A DNA stretch of 64,000 nucleotides from Phymorhynchus buccinoides (lineage: Eukaryota; Mollusca; Gastropoda; Neogastropoda; Raphitomidae): contig CM065711.1 in NCBI GenBank assembly GCA_017654935.2, positions 34,626,056 through 34,690,055 on the forward strand, in the 5' to 3' direction. Positions 31,905 through 45,648 of the stretch are shown here, piece after piece (positions within the stretch are counted from its first letter, which is position 1; the number at the start of each line of letters is the position of its first letter). Under the pieces are notes generated by a model. That model saw only the letters and a list, made by a program, of their open reading frames with translations, ran no database searches and had not been told where the DNA came from. The position numbers and the translations under genes are program-made.

Positions 31905-32404
31905 NNNNNNNNNNNNNNNNNNNNNNNNNNNNNNNNNNNNNNNNNNNNNNNNNNNNNNNNNNNNNNNNNNNNNNNNNNNNNNNNNNNNNNNNNNNNNNNN
32001 NNNNNNNNNNNNNNNNNNNNNNNNNNNNNNNNNNNNNNNNNNNNNNNNNNNNNNNNNNNNNNNNNNNNNNNNNNNNNNNNNNNNNNNNNNNNNNNNNNNN
32101 NNNNNNNNNNNNNNNNNNNNNNNNNNNNNNNNNNNNNNNNNNNNNNNNNNNNNNNNNNNNNNNNNNNNNNNNNNNNNNNNNNNNNNNNNNNNNNNNNNNN
32201 NNNNNNNNNNNNNNNNNNNNNNNNNNNNNNNNNNNNNNNNNNNNNNNNNNNNNNNNNNNNNNNNNNNNNNNNNNNNNNNNNNNNNNNNNNNNNNNNNNNN
32301 NNNNNNNNNNNNNNNNNNNNNNNNNNNNNNNNNNNNNNNNNNNNNNNNNNNNNNNNNNNNNNNNNNNNNNNNNNNNNNNNNNNNNNNNNNNNNNNNNNNN
32401 NNNN
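31905..32404. other. Assembly gap, exactly 500 N
   Basis: A fixed-length run of N: a scaffolding gap of unknown true size. Open frames crossing it are meaningless. Confidence 1.
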
Positions 32405-32513
32405 GTACCCCGGTTTTAATCTGGCTGATGTGTGTTATAGTGATAAGTTGTGACATGTGATGCTGTTGCTTCTGGCTGAAATGTGTGTGTGGGGTGGGTG
32501 TGGGGAAGCTGTC

Positions 32514-32785
<272 letters not shown>

Positions 32786-32818
32786 ATCTCCGCGTCCCAA
32801 GGACAGAGCGGAAGAATG

Positions 32819-33280
32819 GACAACAACACATTTCGATCTCCTTCAATCTTCTTTCATTGTTAATAAGGGACATAACTCCTCCATAACTCGACAACAGAAT
32901 CTATGCAAGTGTTGCGTCCCTTCCCACTTCACACCAATAAACAATGCATGTCGCGGACAAACTTAGACACGTTTCTGTCTCCAGTGAAGAGATGAGCGGG
33001 CGGAATAGGGGGGCAGAGAGGATGAGTATCTGAGAGAGTGAGGCAACTGATTTCAAGTAACAGGAGCTTGATAGGAGAAAGAGCGTTGACCATAGGTCTT
33101 AGTGCGGACAGTGGGGATACAATAGAGACGGGTGTCAGATGAGGAACGCAGAGCTCGAGACGGTGTGTAGAGATGTAACAGATCAGTGAGGTATTCAGGA
33201 CAGGAAGACTCGATAGATTTGTAGCAGAGAGAGGCAATCTTGTAGGATATTCTTTGCTGAACAGGGAGCCAGTTGACCAT
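32819..33280 (-). mobile_element. CR1/L2-like LINE 3' tail, copy L
   Basis: The - strand frame 33280-33053 encodes the same NWLPVQQRISYK to SFSYQAPVT tail as copy A. The stretch toward 32819 lacks about 20 bp present in copy A. Confidence 0.85.
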
Positions 33281-33832
33281 ATGTGGCTCGAGTGGTTTTC
33301 ATCGGAGTGCTTAAGTCCTCGTTGCTCAGGAGCAGGACACGGGTCACCACTGATGATTGTGCCTTTACGGGCAGCATCTTCTTTGGCCACTTGATTCAGG
33401 GAACCCAAAACCCTGGCTATGCAAGGGATATAGTTGACACTGGTTTTCTGGTAGATGGAGGGCTGCCTTTATTCATCTCTAAGCTATACAATCCACAGCT
33501 GACCTAGTAGGCGAAAAGCTTTCAACTATTGAACTCTGTGACATTTGATAGAATATATTTAAGATCATTCGACCGTGTGGGCTTTCTTTCTAATCGTTAT
33601 TGGAAATGATGGTGTTTACTTTTATTTATTATTATTTATATTTTAACGAAACAAAATATTTTCATCAAAGTTGTCAAGAAGAACATGTGCGTACTTTTTG
33701 CACAGCAAAAGTGACAGATAGACCGCTATCATAGCCATTAGTTTGAGCTTGTGAGAATTAACCAGTCAAGAAGGAATTGATCGGTCACTATTTATACCAC
33801 AGTATCATTAAAACAAACCACTATTATACTGG

Positions 33833-34040
33833 TAGGGGAAGACGGGGTAAAAAGCCCATGGGCGGGTAAGAAGCCCATGCCAATTATCTCATGACATGAA
33901 GTCACATTTTCCCCATGAGACGAGTGTTAATGTTTAGCATTCGTCTCATGGGCAAATTTGACTGAAATTTTCTTTATTCCATGAGATAATTAGCATGGGC
34001 TTCTTACCTGCCCATGGGCTTTTTACCCCGTCTTCCCCTA
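33833..34040. mobile_element. 208 bp foldback MITE flanked by TA, copy L
   Basis: Same ends and length as the copy at 30495-30702, with a few substitutions (CTTACCTGCCC in place of CTTACCCGCCC). Confidence 0.9.
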
Positions 34041-34428
34041 TTTGTTTCGACTTACTGGTATTTTGCATTCGCATGCAGAGCTTCAGATTGTTGGCATTCC
34101 CAGGTCATTGACCAGTACCTACAATATATTTTAAGTATAATACTACAGTGACATATGTATTGGCCCATTGTTTTGGAAATTGGCCCATCATGTTTTGTAA
34201 TCAGGTGTCATTTGACCCATGAAGTCTGAAAACAATCTGAAGCTCTGGATATGTGCCAGATGCGTTTATTTTGATGACACACAAAACAGCTACCCCACAA
34301 AGTCCAACGGGCACATGCAGCTAAGCCACCCTGTCTAAGCCTCAACCTCTCTCTCTCTGCCTCTTTCTTCCCCGGCTCTCTCTATCTGACTCTTTCTTTC
34401 TCTCTCTCTCCTCGCTCTCTCAAATACA

Positions 34429-34910
<482 letters not shown>

Positions 34911-35241
34911 GCAGCTTACATTATGATTACATAAATGTCTTATTTTTAAATGGACTTTTAGTCCTTGATTGACCTTAAGACTCCAGCTTGGGCCAATAGT
35001 AAACAACCCTGATGACAGTTATTTGGAAATTGGTTTTCTACAGCAACTGAAAATTCTCTACAGCTAAACGCTTTGTGACAATCCATAATGTCAACACTGG
35101 GAGGGATTTGTCATGGCTCTTCGTGCCGCAGCCTTTGTAACGCCAACTGTCCCAAAGTCATCACGGCCGTAATAGTGGGGATGACACCTTGGCAATTTAT
35201 CTCTATCATCATCATCATCATATAGTAATAAGCCAAGTGTC

Positions 35242-35245
<4 letters not shown>

Positions 35246-35321
<76 letters not shown>
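35246..35321. repeat. (TG)n microsatellite
   Basis: A pure TG tract joins the ATCATC-rich end of the preceding block to the GC-rich repeat. Confidence 0.95.
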
Positions 35322-35325
35322 TGAA

Positions 35326-35870
35326 ACACAAAACGGGCCTTATAACTCCGCCGTTTTTCGACCGAATCGCTTCAAATTTGCTGTGAGCCCTAACGGGGCG
35401 ATGGCAACGGCAACCGAGGCGGCCGTGTCATTTGCGCGAAACGCGCATCCGCCGGCTTCTCGGCGCCCGTATCTCCTGCCGATTGCCTTCCAATTTGGCA
35501 GGTAGATGACCGGGGACGGTGACTATCGGTGTGCCAAACCGGAAGCGAATCGGTTCAGAAACGCGCGCGCTATGCGCCGCTTCACCTTTTCACGAATGAC
35601 TCCGCCGTTTCTTAACCGAATCGCCTCCAATTTGCTGTCAGGCTTGCTATGGCCCGGGCAAAGCCTGGCAGCAAATTTGAAGATAATCGGGAGAGCGCGT
35701 CACTCTCAGAGCAGCGCCAACAGGAAACGGGGCCTTATAACTCCGCCGTTTCTTAACCGAATCGCTTCAAATTTGCTGTACTCAGCGTCACCAGTACTTG
35801 GCGTTACCGTTACTAGGCGTTACCAGTACGGTGCATTGCCAGTACTAGGCGTTGCGCTAGTGATTATAAA
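35326..35870. repeat. GC-rich block with a ~50 bp motif repeated three times
   Basis: The motif CCTTATAACTCCGCCGTTT, then CGAATCGCYTCMAATTTGCTGT, occurs at about 35336, 35599 (partial start) and 35732. Between copies the sequence is much richer in CpG than its surroundings. The 192-codon + frame over it repeats an IASNLL-like phrase and then enters the (TC)n tract. The right arm (48098-48160) retains only one copy. I do not recognise the element. Confidence 0.75.
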
Positions 35871-35950
35871 AAATCAAGTGCAGTTTTTGAGAATAGTAGT
35901 TGCGTCCTCTGCTGTCTTGAATTCAATGTCAGACAAGACTAACAAGGAAA

Positions 35951-37273
<1,323 letters not shown>

Positions 37274-37364
37274 CTCATTTATTTAAGAAGGATTCTCCCA
37301 AACTTTTAAGAACATCTGTGTAGACGCATTTAGAAAATAATTACAATCATCATTTAAAAAAATT

Positions 37365-38215
37365 CACAGATGGTTCAGTGTTAGACAATACTAACACGGG
37401 AGCAGCTTTCGTTATTCCCAGCTTAAAAGTAGAAAAGTTATTCTATCTTGGTAAAAGATTGTCTATATTTAGCGCTGAATTACTTGCTATGCTTCAATCT
37501 TTGGATTTCATTCTAAACTTTCCTATAAACAACAGTCAAATCTTAATATGTGCTGATTCTAAAGCAGCAATGTATGCTATTAAGTCTCCCAATTCATGTA
37601 TACGACTTGACATGGTAATCGAAATTAATCATATAATACACCTTATTTCTTTGAAAGGCATTACTGTTACTTTTTGTTGGGTGCCTTCTCACTGTGGAAT
37701 ATCAGCAAATGAATGGGTAGACCAAGCTACAAAAAAGGCAGCTCAAAATATTAATGACGCTGTATCAATCAATGTTCTTTTAGATCTGACAGAATGTTTC
37801 TCAATTATAAACAAAACATCTCAAGAAAATGTCAAAACTTTATTGATGAACTCAGATGTTCAATATTATAATAACTGTATTAAATGTAATGATAGATGCA
37901 ACGGGAAAACATTACAAAAAACGCGTTACTTTCTCGTCCAGGGAGATTGTAAGTCTAATCCATAGACTTCGGTTGAATTCATTCAAAACAAAATATTGCA
38001 ATAGTGTTAAATGTATGTGCGGTGAATCCTTGAGTGTCAGTCATTTACTGATTCATTGTCCTAAAGCAAGAGAACTTTTCCAGAATTCAGGTATTGACGG
38101 TTTTACTGATGGATCCACACCATTGTCTCTACCCAGTATTCTAAACAATTATTCTATTCTTGATTCTGTTTGTAAATGTTTATTAAGTAGTTCACTTAGT
38201 ATTTATCTTTAACAT
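37365..38215 (+). pseudogene. LINE RNase H relic and C-terminal zinc-knuckle tail, left arm
   Basis: The frame from 37365 shows FTDGSV, SAELLAM, ICADSKAAM and TFCWVPSHCGISANEWVDQA, the order of RNase H active-site blocks. The remaining part (SLIHRLRL, CMCGESLSVSHLLIHCPKAR) is in another frame, so a frameshift lies between about 37860 and 37930. The RT is absent, so it is 5'-truncated at the (CA)n tract. It is related to the RNase H at 9612-9908. The right-arm copy carries the same frameshift. Confidence 0.85.
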
Positions 38216-40019
38216 TGTTCATTGTTCGGTTATATTTTTTAAGTGTGCGTTTAACATTTTAATGAGGTGGGGGGTGGAGAGAGTTATTTAAGCCTGCATA
38301 TATATCCTGTTACTTACATTAATGCATACACACACTCTGTAAACAGGCCTACATCTTAATTGAGAACAGAGTGACTGATTATCTGGTCCAGCTGTTTATC
38401 TTGTCAGGATGAGAGCGTGCCAAGGCGTAATCAGTATCTGTTTGGGTGCGATGTAGGTGTTTAGGTTTAGGACGACAATCAGACAATTGAACAAAACAAT
38501 GACGGAAACATGTAACAGACAAACGGTAACAGCAATTGACATTTACTTTACACACATGTAACATTTAAACAAAGATGAGTAAGGGAGAATGAGATCATTA
38601 AAATCAACCAAACAATTAATTGAGCCCAGTCAAGTTATTACGTTTCATTCTCTTCTTTTCTTTTCTCTTTTATTCCCTTTATAATCTGTCGAGCCACACA
38701 TAAATCCAATGAACACAATTCACACCAGAATAATCCATTCCAGAATGTCACGTTGAAGTAAAATAAATGTAAACAACCCAAGCTCACAAAACACACATCA
38801 GTCGTTCACTTCTCATTGTCTCTACCTGCTTCTTCACGTTAAAAATACAATAATCAAAACTAAACTCTAAGAAAATAACAGCAACCAACTTTGAACTCGA
38901 AAAGGGCCCACAAAAATGCTATTTACAAGTTTTAACCTGAGTGATTGAAACGGTTTAATGATGAAGATGTATTTTAATTTGGAGAAATTAAAGTCCAAAA
39001 TATAGAAGTTTAATAATTTGGAACTGGAGGATCAGTTTGGTCTACAGGGGAAAGTACGAAATTTGAAGAGGGTTTTTATTTAGAACTTTGTTAATAAAAT
39101 AGTAGATACTAAGCATTATGGTTATTTAATAAAGTAACCATGCCGCAGTGGTGATAACTGAGCCAAGGGAGCTATAAAATTTGTTTATAGGCCTACTGAT
39201 TATCTTTTACTTGACTCAATGCGACACAGACCTAGTTCTGACCTCTAGTCTAGTTTCTGAAAAGCTCCCAGAACCGGAGATCTGGCTGAGTTTTTATAGT
39301 AAATAACCACTGATACGAGAGCAGTGTAGGCTCAACCAATCACAATCGACTAATAATACGCGAGTAGGGTAGGCTCGACCAATAAAAATCGAACAAGACG
39401 AATTCCAACATGGCCAGGCTACTGGGCCTTACTGTTGAGTCTAATAGTGAATGAAATTCCAACTTTGCGAAATTATGTGAAAGTGACAGCGTTCGGGATG
39501 CAACTGATTCAATAGAAGGATTATTTGTGCTTGTGTGTGTGGTGTTTACAAGTGAAAAAAATAATATAATTCAAGAAAAATTCAAAGGATTAACAACGTC
39601 TCCAGTCAGGAAAAAAATGGTACAACTGTTCTTACAACAAGGTAAGTTCGACTTCCAAATCCCTTTAAATTCACTTTATAGAATCGATAACCACAACTAC
39701 AATGAACTCCAATAATGTGTGAACATAACATCTTCCCAATTGTACAACATTCCAGTCAATTTCGAGTAAACGCGGCCTAACAAGTGACACTGTCTAGGGT
39801 TAGGCCTTTGTTCTCAAACTAGATCTATCAAACGTTGTAGGGCCTCAGACCAAGAATCAACACAAGATGGTTCCCAAACATTATTGGAACCTTCCCGGGA
39901 CAATTAACAATATGCCATCTAGACCAGTCGAGCATTATGATGAGAATAACAATTGGAAAAACATAAACAAAGCATGATAATCATGATTGCCTTGAGCAAT
40001 CACACATGGGCTAAAAACG
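38216..40019. other. Left-arm non-coding sequence
   Basis: AT-rich. Apparent 61-62 codon frames (38379-38564 on the - strand and 39527-39715 on the + strand) are identical in the other arm, but the second starts with TTG and neither has a recognisable domain. A strong splice-donor match, CAAG|GTAAGT, lies at 39641-39642 on the + strand. Confidence 0.5.
39292..39385 (-). promoter_or_regulatory. Promoter-like TATA and paired CCAAT boxes (left arm)
   Basis: On the - strand a TATAAAA (39298-39292) is preceded at about 38 and 81 bp by two ATTGG boxes. The boxes lie in two diverged ~43 bp direct repeats (AGCCTACMCTRCTCKCGTAT). This is the spacing of a Pol II core promoter, but nothing coding is seen downstream. 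The mirror copy is at 44470-44563 on the + strand. Confidence 0.3.
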
Positions 40020-40570
40020 GAACAAGAGCAATATGGCCGTCGCCATACGAATACCAAGTCACGTAGAAACAGTGTTTTTATAAAAACTGGCTCACAGCCA
40101 TTAAACAAACTGATTGAAGAAGTTAGTTTAATGCTTTAGCTGCAATATTGAATAGTATTATGTATTTGTATAGGCATGATATTGAGAAAATGGACAATGA
40201 ATAGGGAGGTTGACTTAATATGGAAGCTTCAGCTAAGTACATTTCAAAAATTGTTTAAAAATAAACTGTCTCACTCATAATGATGAAATCAAATGAAAAG
40301 CAAACTCTAAGTTATGGATTTGACATTAAGTAAGCCTGAAGTGGCTGAGTGAGCTAGATTTTACATAAAACAGAGGTAAACTAAATAAACAATATGGCCG
40401 CCGCCATTAGTCATATTATTACAGCAAGTCACTTAGAACAGTGTTTTTGTGAAAACTGGTCCACAGTCATGAAGCAAACTGATTCAAAAAGTTAGTTTGA
40501 TGTTTTAGCTGCAATATGGAATAATATTATGTATTTGTACAGGCATGATATTGAGAAAATGGGGAAACAA
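40020..40570. repeat. ~180 bp direct repeat, two copies 363 bp apart
   Basis: AATATGGCCGYCGCCAT to GGCATGATATTGAGAAAATGG occurs at about 40029-40195 and 40391-40561, with about 10% divergence. It is mirrored in the right arm at about 43294-43830. Confidence 0.88.
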
Positions 40571-40642
40571 TTAGGGTGACAATGGAGCATGGCAGCCTAA
40601 GCCAGATCAAAACAAGTCACATTTCAACAAGGATTTTAAAAC

Positions 40643-41320
40643 CATGGTTGGATTAGAGCGAGCGCTGTCCTTCATGGAGCAGGCGGATGTTTGTATAACT
40701 TTTTCGCTGTCGCACGTTTATCCTAGAGAAAGGAGACGGGGTGGCAAGTGTTTTGTTTTTTTACCATGCCCATGGTTGGATTAGAGCGAGCGCTGTCCTT
40801 CATGGAGCAGGCGGATGTTTGTATAACTTTTTCGCTGTCGCACGTTTATCCTAGAGAAAGGAGACGGGGTGGCAAGTGTTTTGTTTTTTTACCATGCCCA
40901 TGGTTGGATTAGAGCGAGCGCTGTCCTTCATGGAGCAGGCGGATCTTTGTATAACTTTTTCGCTGTCGCACGTTTATCCTAGAGAAAGGAGACGGGGTGG
41001 CAAGTGTTTTTTTTTTTTACCATGCCCATGGTTGGATTAGAGCGAGCGCTGTCCTTCATGGAGCAGGCGGATCTTTGTATAACCTTTTTCGCTGTCGCAC
41101 GTTTATCCTAGAGAAAGGAGACGGGGTGGCAAGTGTTTTGTTTTTTTACCATGCCCATGGTTGGATTAGAGCGAGCGCTGTCCTTCATGGAGCAGGCGGA
41201 TGTTTGTATAACTTTTTCGCTGTCGCACGTTTATCCTAGAGAAAGGAGACGGGGTGGCAAGTGTTTTTTTTTTTTTACCATGCCCATGGTTGGATTAGAG
41301 CGAGCGCTGTCCTTCATGGA
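40643..41320. repeat. 128 bp tandem array, 5.3 copies, at the start of the spacer
   Basis: Copies start with CATGGTTGGATTAGAGCGAG at 40643, 40771, 40899, 41027, 41156 and 41285 and are nearly identical. Length varies only in a T-run (T7 to T12). The array begins two or three bases after the left arm stops matching the right arm. Confidence 0.96.
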
Positions 41321-41369
41321 CCATTTTTATTTTTGTTTGTATCTCCCACCTGTGTCTAAAGTTAGTAGT

Positions 41370-41945
41370 GTTCAATGGGTTTTTGATGGTTTATTTCTGT
41401 TGTAACGCGATCCCGGCTCCTGCAGAGGTCTGGGTATAAAATAGTATGAATATATAGAACTATTCGCTTATCGTGTTCCAATGCAAGTTGGCATTTCATT
41501 ACTCATTGTGTCTTTTGGGTCTCTATTGCCGATTTCTGTTTGAATGTGACCTTGGATGCCCCCTAGGATCCGAGTATAAAATGAAGAAATGCATGGCGAC
41601 ATTCTTCTGCCACATTCAGACACAAGTTTGCATATAGCGATTCAATGCATGAATGTGTTTACTGGGTTTTTGATGGTTAATTTCGGTTGTGACGTGATCC
41701 CGGCTCCTGCAGAGGTCTGGGTATAAAATAGTATGAATATATAGAACTATTCGCTTATCGTGTCCCAATACAAGTTGGCATATCAATTATTCATTTGTGT
41801 GTGCTTTGGGTCTCTATTGCTGGTTTCTGTTTGAATACGACCTTGGATGCCCCCTAGGATCCGAGTATAAAATGAAGATATGCATGGCGACATTCTTCTG
41901 CCGAATTCAGACACAAGTTTGCATATAGTGATTCAATGCTTGAGT
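41370..41945. repeat. 287 bp repeat, two copies, each an ancient ~143 bp dimer
   Basis: GATCCCGGCTCCTGCAGAGG occurs at 41409 and 41696. Within each unit the two halves are related: CTCCTGCAGAGGTCTGGGTATAAAA against CCCCCTAGGATCCGAGTATAAAA. TATAAAA therefore occurs four times at about 143 bp spacing. Confidence 0.9.
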
Positions 41946-43214
41946 GTGTACGTGAAGTTGATTTTTGTTTTGTTTTGTACAGTCTCTATAGTCTATATAT
42001 TAGGTGTTGTTGTTTTTTTAGTGTTTTTTTAAAAAGAAGCTTCGATAAACTATCTGAGTCAAGGAATATATTGCTTTTATTTTACAAAAGGAAAAAAAAT
42101 GGGTTGCTAGAAGTAGAGGGCATAGAGCTCTAAGGGTAAACCTGTAGATTGGTGGTTATTTCCTCTCTTTTTTTCAGTAAGGCAACTGAAATTTATTGGT
42201 CAATTGATGGAACATGTAAACATTCCTACCGTTCATTTAGGAATACTATTGGATTCATGTTTACTAATTTAAGCACAATGGCACGATTGTTGTGCATAGT
42301 ATTTCTAGTTTAAGTGATAAATATGTTACAGGGTGTAGATGCATTCAGACATTTTCCTGTTTTGAAAAATATTTTTTAAGCATGGGATGGTAATTGTGTG
42401 AATCGATTGAATGGTTGGAAATATTGTTGTGAAAATGTTAGAACATGATGCGAGGGATTAGTTTATCTGTATATTTTTTTTATGCTTTGGTTTTGTCTGT
42501 TTTGTGTGTGTGGGGTTTTTTGGGTGAATATTAGAAAATATTCATAGTAGGATTGAAGTCTCAGGAGCATAGTTTGGATCTGAAGTGATGTATGAAATGT
42601 GTATTGGGCTGACTCAGTTATTTTTAATTGTCAAGAAGTGTTATTGTGCAGGTCACTTTTATTCGTTTTTGTTATTGCGGGAGCAATAACTTTCCTACAT
42701 GGGTGGGGAGTGTTGTAAGCTGCACTTACTCTCTCTAGATCTGTCACCACCACCATCACGCAATATTTTTTTTGGTAATAAAGTGCTGCATTCTTGATTT
42801 TAGAGACAAGCAAACTTCTAGATTTAATTGCTAAATTAATATTTTACCGACAAGTTAGTATTAATTTAGATCTATATTTTGTACTTTCATTTATGCTGAA
42901 ACACTTAATGTAGATGGGCTTTATCTCAGCTGACCCTTAACTGTCCCGCTCTCTCTAGAGTCTTTTCACAAATTTGTATCAGGTTCCATGTCTGCCTTAT
43001 TGGCTTTATTTTATGTTATTTCATTGTTTAACAAAGCCTTGTCTTATTGTACTTGCAGTCTAGATCTAGATCTGTCTTGCTTGGTAAGGTTCCCCAAATC
43101 ATTTATTATAGCCAAATCCTCCCACTAATTCATTTAAGCATAATATAATCTTACAACCATTGCATTAAAGTTACTTTTTAAGTCAATCTTTCTATCTTAT
43201 TTCGGATAGTTCGT
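41946..43214. other. Unique part of inverted-repeat spacer
   Basis: AT-rich sequence present once, with no gene recognised. A 65-codon + frame (41936-42133) has no domain. Several AGATCTAGATC-like motifs lie near 42870 and 43060. Confidence 0.6.
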
Positions 43215-44469
43215 TTTAAAATCCTTGTTGAAATGTGACTTGTTTTGATCTGGCTTAGGTTGCCATGCTCCATTGTCACCCTAATTGTTTCCCCATTTTC
43301 TCAATATCATGCCTGTACAAATACATAATATTATTCCATATTGCAGCTAAAGCATCAAACTAACTTTTTGAATCAGTTTGCGTCATGACTGTGGACCAGT
43401 TTTCACAAAAACACTGTTCTAAGTGACTTGCTGTAATAATATGACTAATGGCGGCGGCCATATTGTTTATTTAGTTTACCTCTGTTTTATGTAAAATCTA
43501 GCTCACTCAGCCACTTCAGGCTTACTTAATGTCAAATCCATAACTTAGAGTTTGCTTTTCATTTGATTTCATCATTATGAGTGAGACAGTTTATTTTTAA
43601 ACAATTTTTGAAATGTACTTAGCTGAAGCTTCCATATTAAGTCAACCTCCCTATTCATTGTCCATTTTCTCAATATCATGCCTATACAAATACATAATAC
43701 TATTCAATATTGCAGCTAAAGCATTAAACTAACTTCTTCAATCAGTTTGTTTAATGGCTGTGAGCCAGTTTTTATAAAAACACTGTTTCTACGTGACTTG
43801 GTATTCGTATGGCGACGGCCATATTGCTCTTGTTCCGTTTTTAGCCCATGTGTGATTGCTCAAGGCAATCATGATTATCATGCTTTGTTTATGTTTTTCC
43901 AAGTGTTATTCTCATCATAATGCTCGACTGGTCTAGATGGCATATTGTTAATTGTCCTGGGAAGGTTCCAATAATGTTTGGGAACCATCTTGTGTTGATT
44001 CTTGGTCTGAGGCCCTACAACGTTTGATAGATCTAGTTTGAGAACAAAGGCCTAACCCTAGACAGTGTCACTTGTTAGGCCGCGTTTACTCGAAATTGAC
44101 TGGAATGTTGTACAATTGGGAAGATGTTATGTTCACACATTATTGGAGTTCATTGTAGTTGTGGTTATCGATTCTATAAAGTGAATTTAAAGGGATTTGG
44201 AAGTCGAACTTACCTTGTTGTAAGAACAGTTGTACCATTTTTTTCCTGACTGGAGACGTTGTTAATCCTTTGAATTTTTCTTGAATTATATTATTTTTTT
44301 CACTTGTAAACACCACACACACAAGCACAAATAATCCTTCTATTGAATCAGTTGCATCCCGAACGCTGTCACTTTCACATAATTTCGCAAAGTTGGAATT
44401 TCATTCACTATTAGACTCAACAGTAAGGCCCAGTAGCCTGGCCATGTTGGAATTCGTCTTGTTCGATTT

Positions 44470-44563
44470 TTATTGGTCGAGCCTACCCTACTCGCGTATT
44501 ATTAGTCGATTGTGATTGGTTGAGCCTACACTGCTCTCGTATCAGTGGTTATTTACTATAAAA
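44470..44563 (+). promoter_or_regulatory. Promoter-like TATA and paired CCAAT boxes (right arm)
   Basis: ATTGG at 44472 and 44515 and TATAAAA at 44557-44563: the mirror image of 39292-39385. A 61-codon ATG frame occurs about 730 bp downstream (45291-45476) but is not recognised. Confidence 0.3.
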
Positions 44564-45648
44564 ACTCAGCCAGATCTCCGGTTCTGGGAGCTTTTCAGAA
44601 ACTAGACTAGAGGTCAGAACTAGGTCTGTGTCGCATTGAGTCAAGTAAAAGATAATCAGTAGGCCTATAAACACATTTTATAGCTCCCTTGGCTCAGTTA
44701 TCACCACTGCGGCATGGTTACTTTATTAAATAACCATAATGCTTAGTATCTACTATTTTATTAACAAAGTTCTAAATAAAAACCCTCTTCAAATTTCGTA
44801 CTTTCCCCTGTAGACCAAACTGATCCTCCAGTTCCAAATTATTAAACTTCTATATTTTGGACTTTAATTTCTCCAAATTAAAATACATCTTCATCATTAA
44901 ACCGTTTCAATCACTCAGGTTAAAACTTGTAAATAGCATTTTTGTGGGCCCTTTTCGAGTTCAAAGTTGGTTGCTGTTATTTTCTTAGAGTTTAGTTTTG
45001 ATTATTGTATTTTTAACGTGAAGAAGCAGGTAGAGACAATGAGAAGTGAACGACTGATGTGTGTTTTGTGAGCTTGGGTTGTTTACATTTATTTTACTTC
45101 AACGTGACATTCTGGAATGGATTATTCTGGTGTGAATTGTGTTCATTGGATTTATGTGTGGCTCGACAGATTATAAAGGGAATAAAAGAGAAAAGAAAAG
45201 AAGAGAATGAAACGTAATAACTTGACTGGGCTCAATTAATTGTTTGGTTGATTTTAATGATCTCATTCTCCCTTACTCATCTTTGTTTAAATGTTACATG
45301 TGTGTAAAGTAAATGTCAATTGCTGTTACCGTTTGTCTGTTACATGTTTCCGTCATTGTTTTGTTCAATTGTCTGATTGTCGTCCTAAACCTAAACACCT
45401 ACATCGCACCCAAACAGATACTGATTACGCCTTGGCACGCTCTCATCCTGACAAGATAAACAGCTGGACCAGATAATCAGTCACTCTGTTCTCAATTAAG
45501 ATATAGGCCTGTTTACAGAGTGTGTGTATGCATTAATGTAAGTAACAGGATATATATGCAGGCTTAAATAACTCTCTCCACCCCCCACCTCATTAAAATG
45601 TTAAACGCACACTTAAAAAATATAACCGAACAATGAACAATGTTAAAG

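Noticed and set aside
31733..32460. Frames of about 200 codons across 31905-32404 and 50783-51282
   Set aside because: They consist of unknown residues across N gaps.
39527..39715. Identical 62-codon frames in both arms (also 44328-44140), and 61-codon frames at 38564-38379 and 45291-45476
   Set aside because: Identity is expected from the inverted duplication itself. The first begins with TTG, and neither has a recognisable domain, so no gene is claimed.
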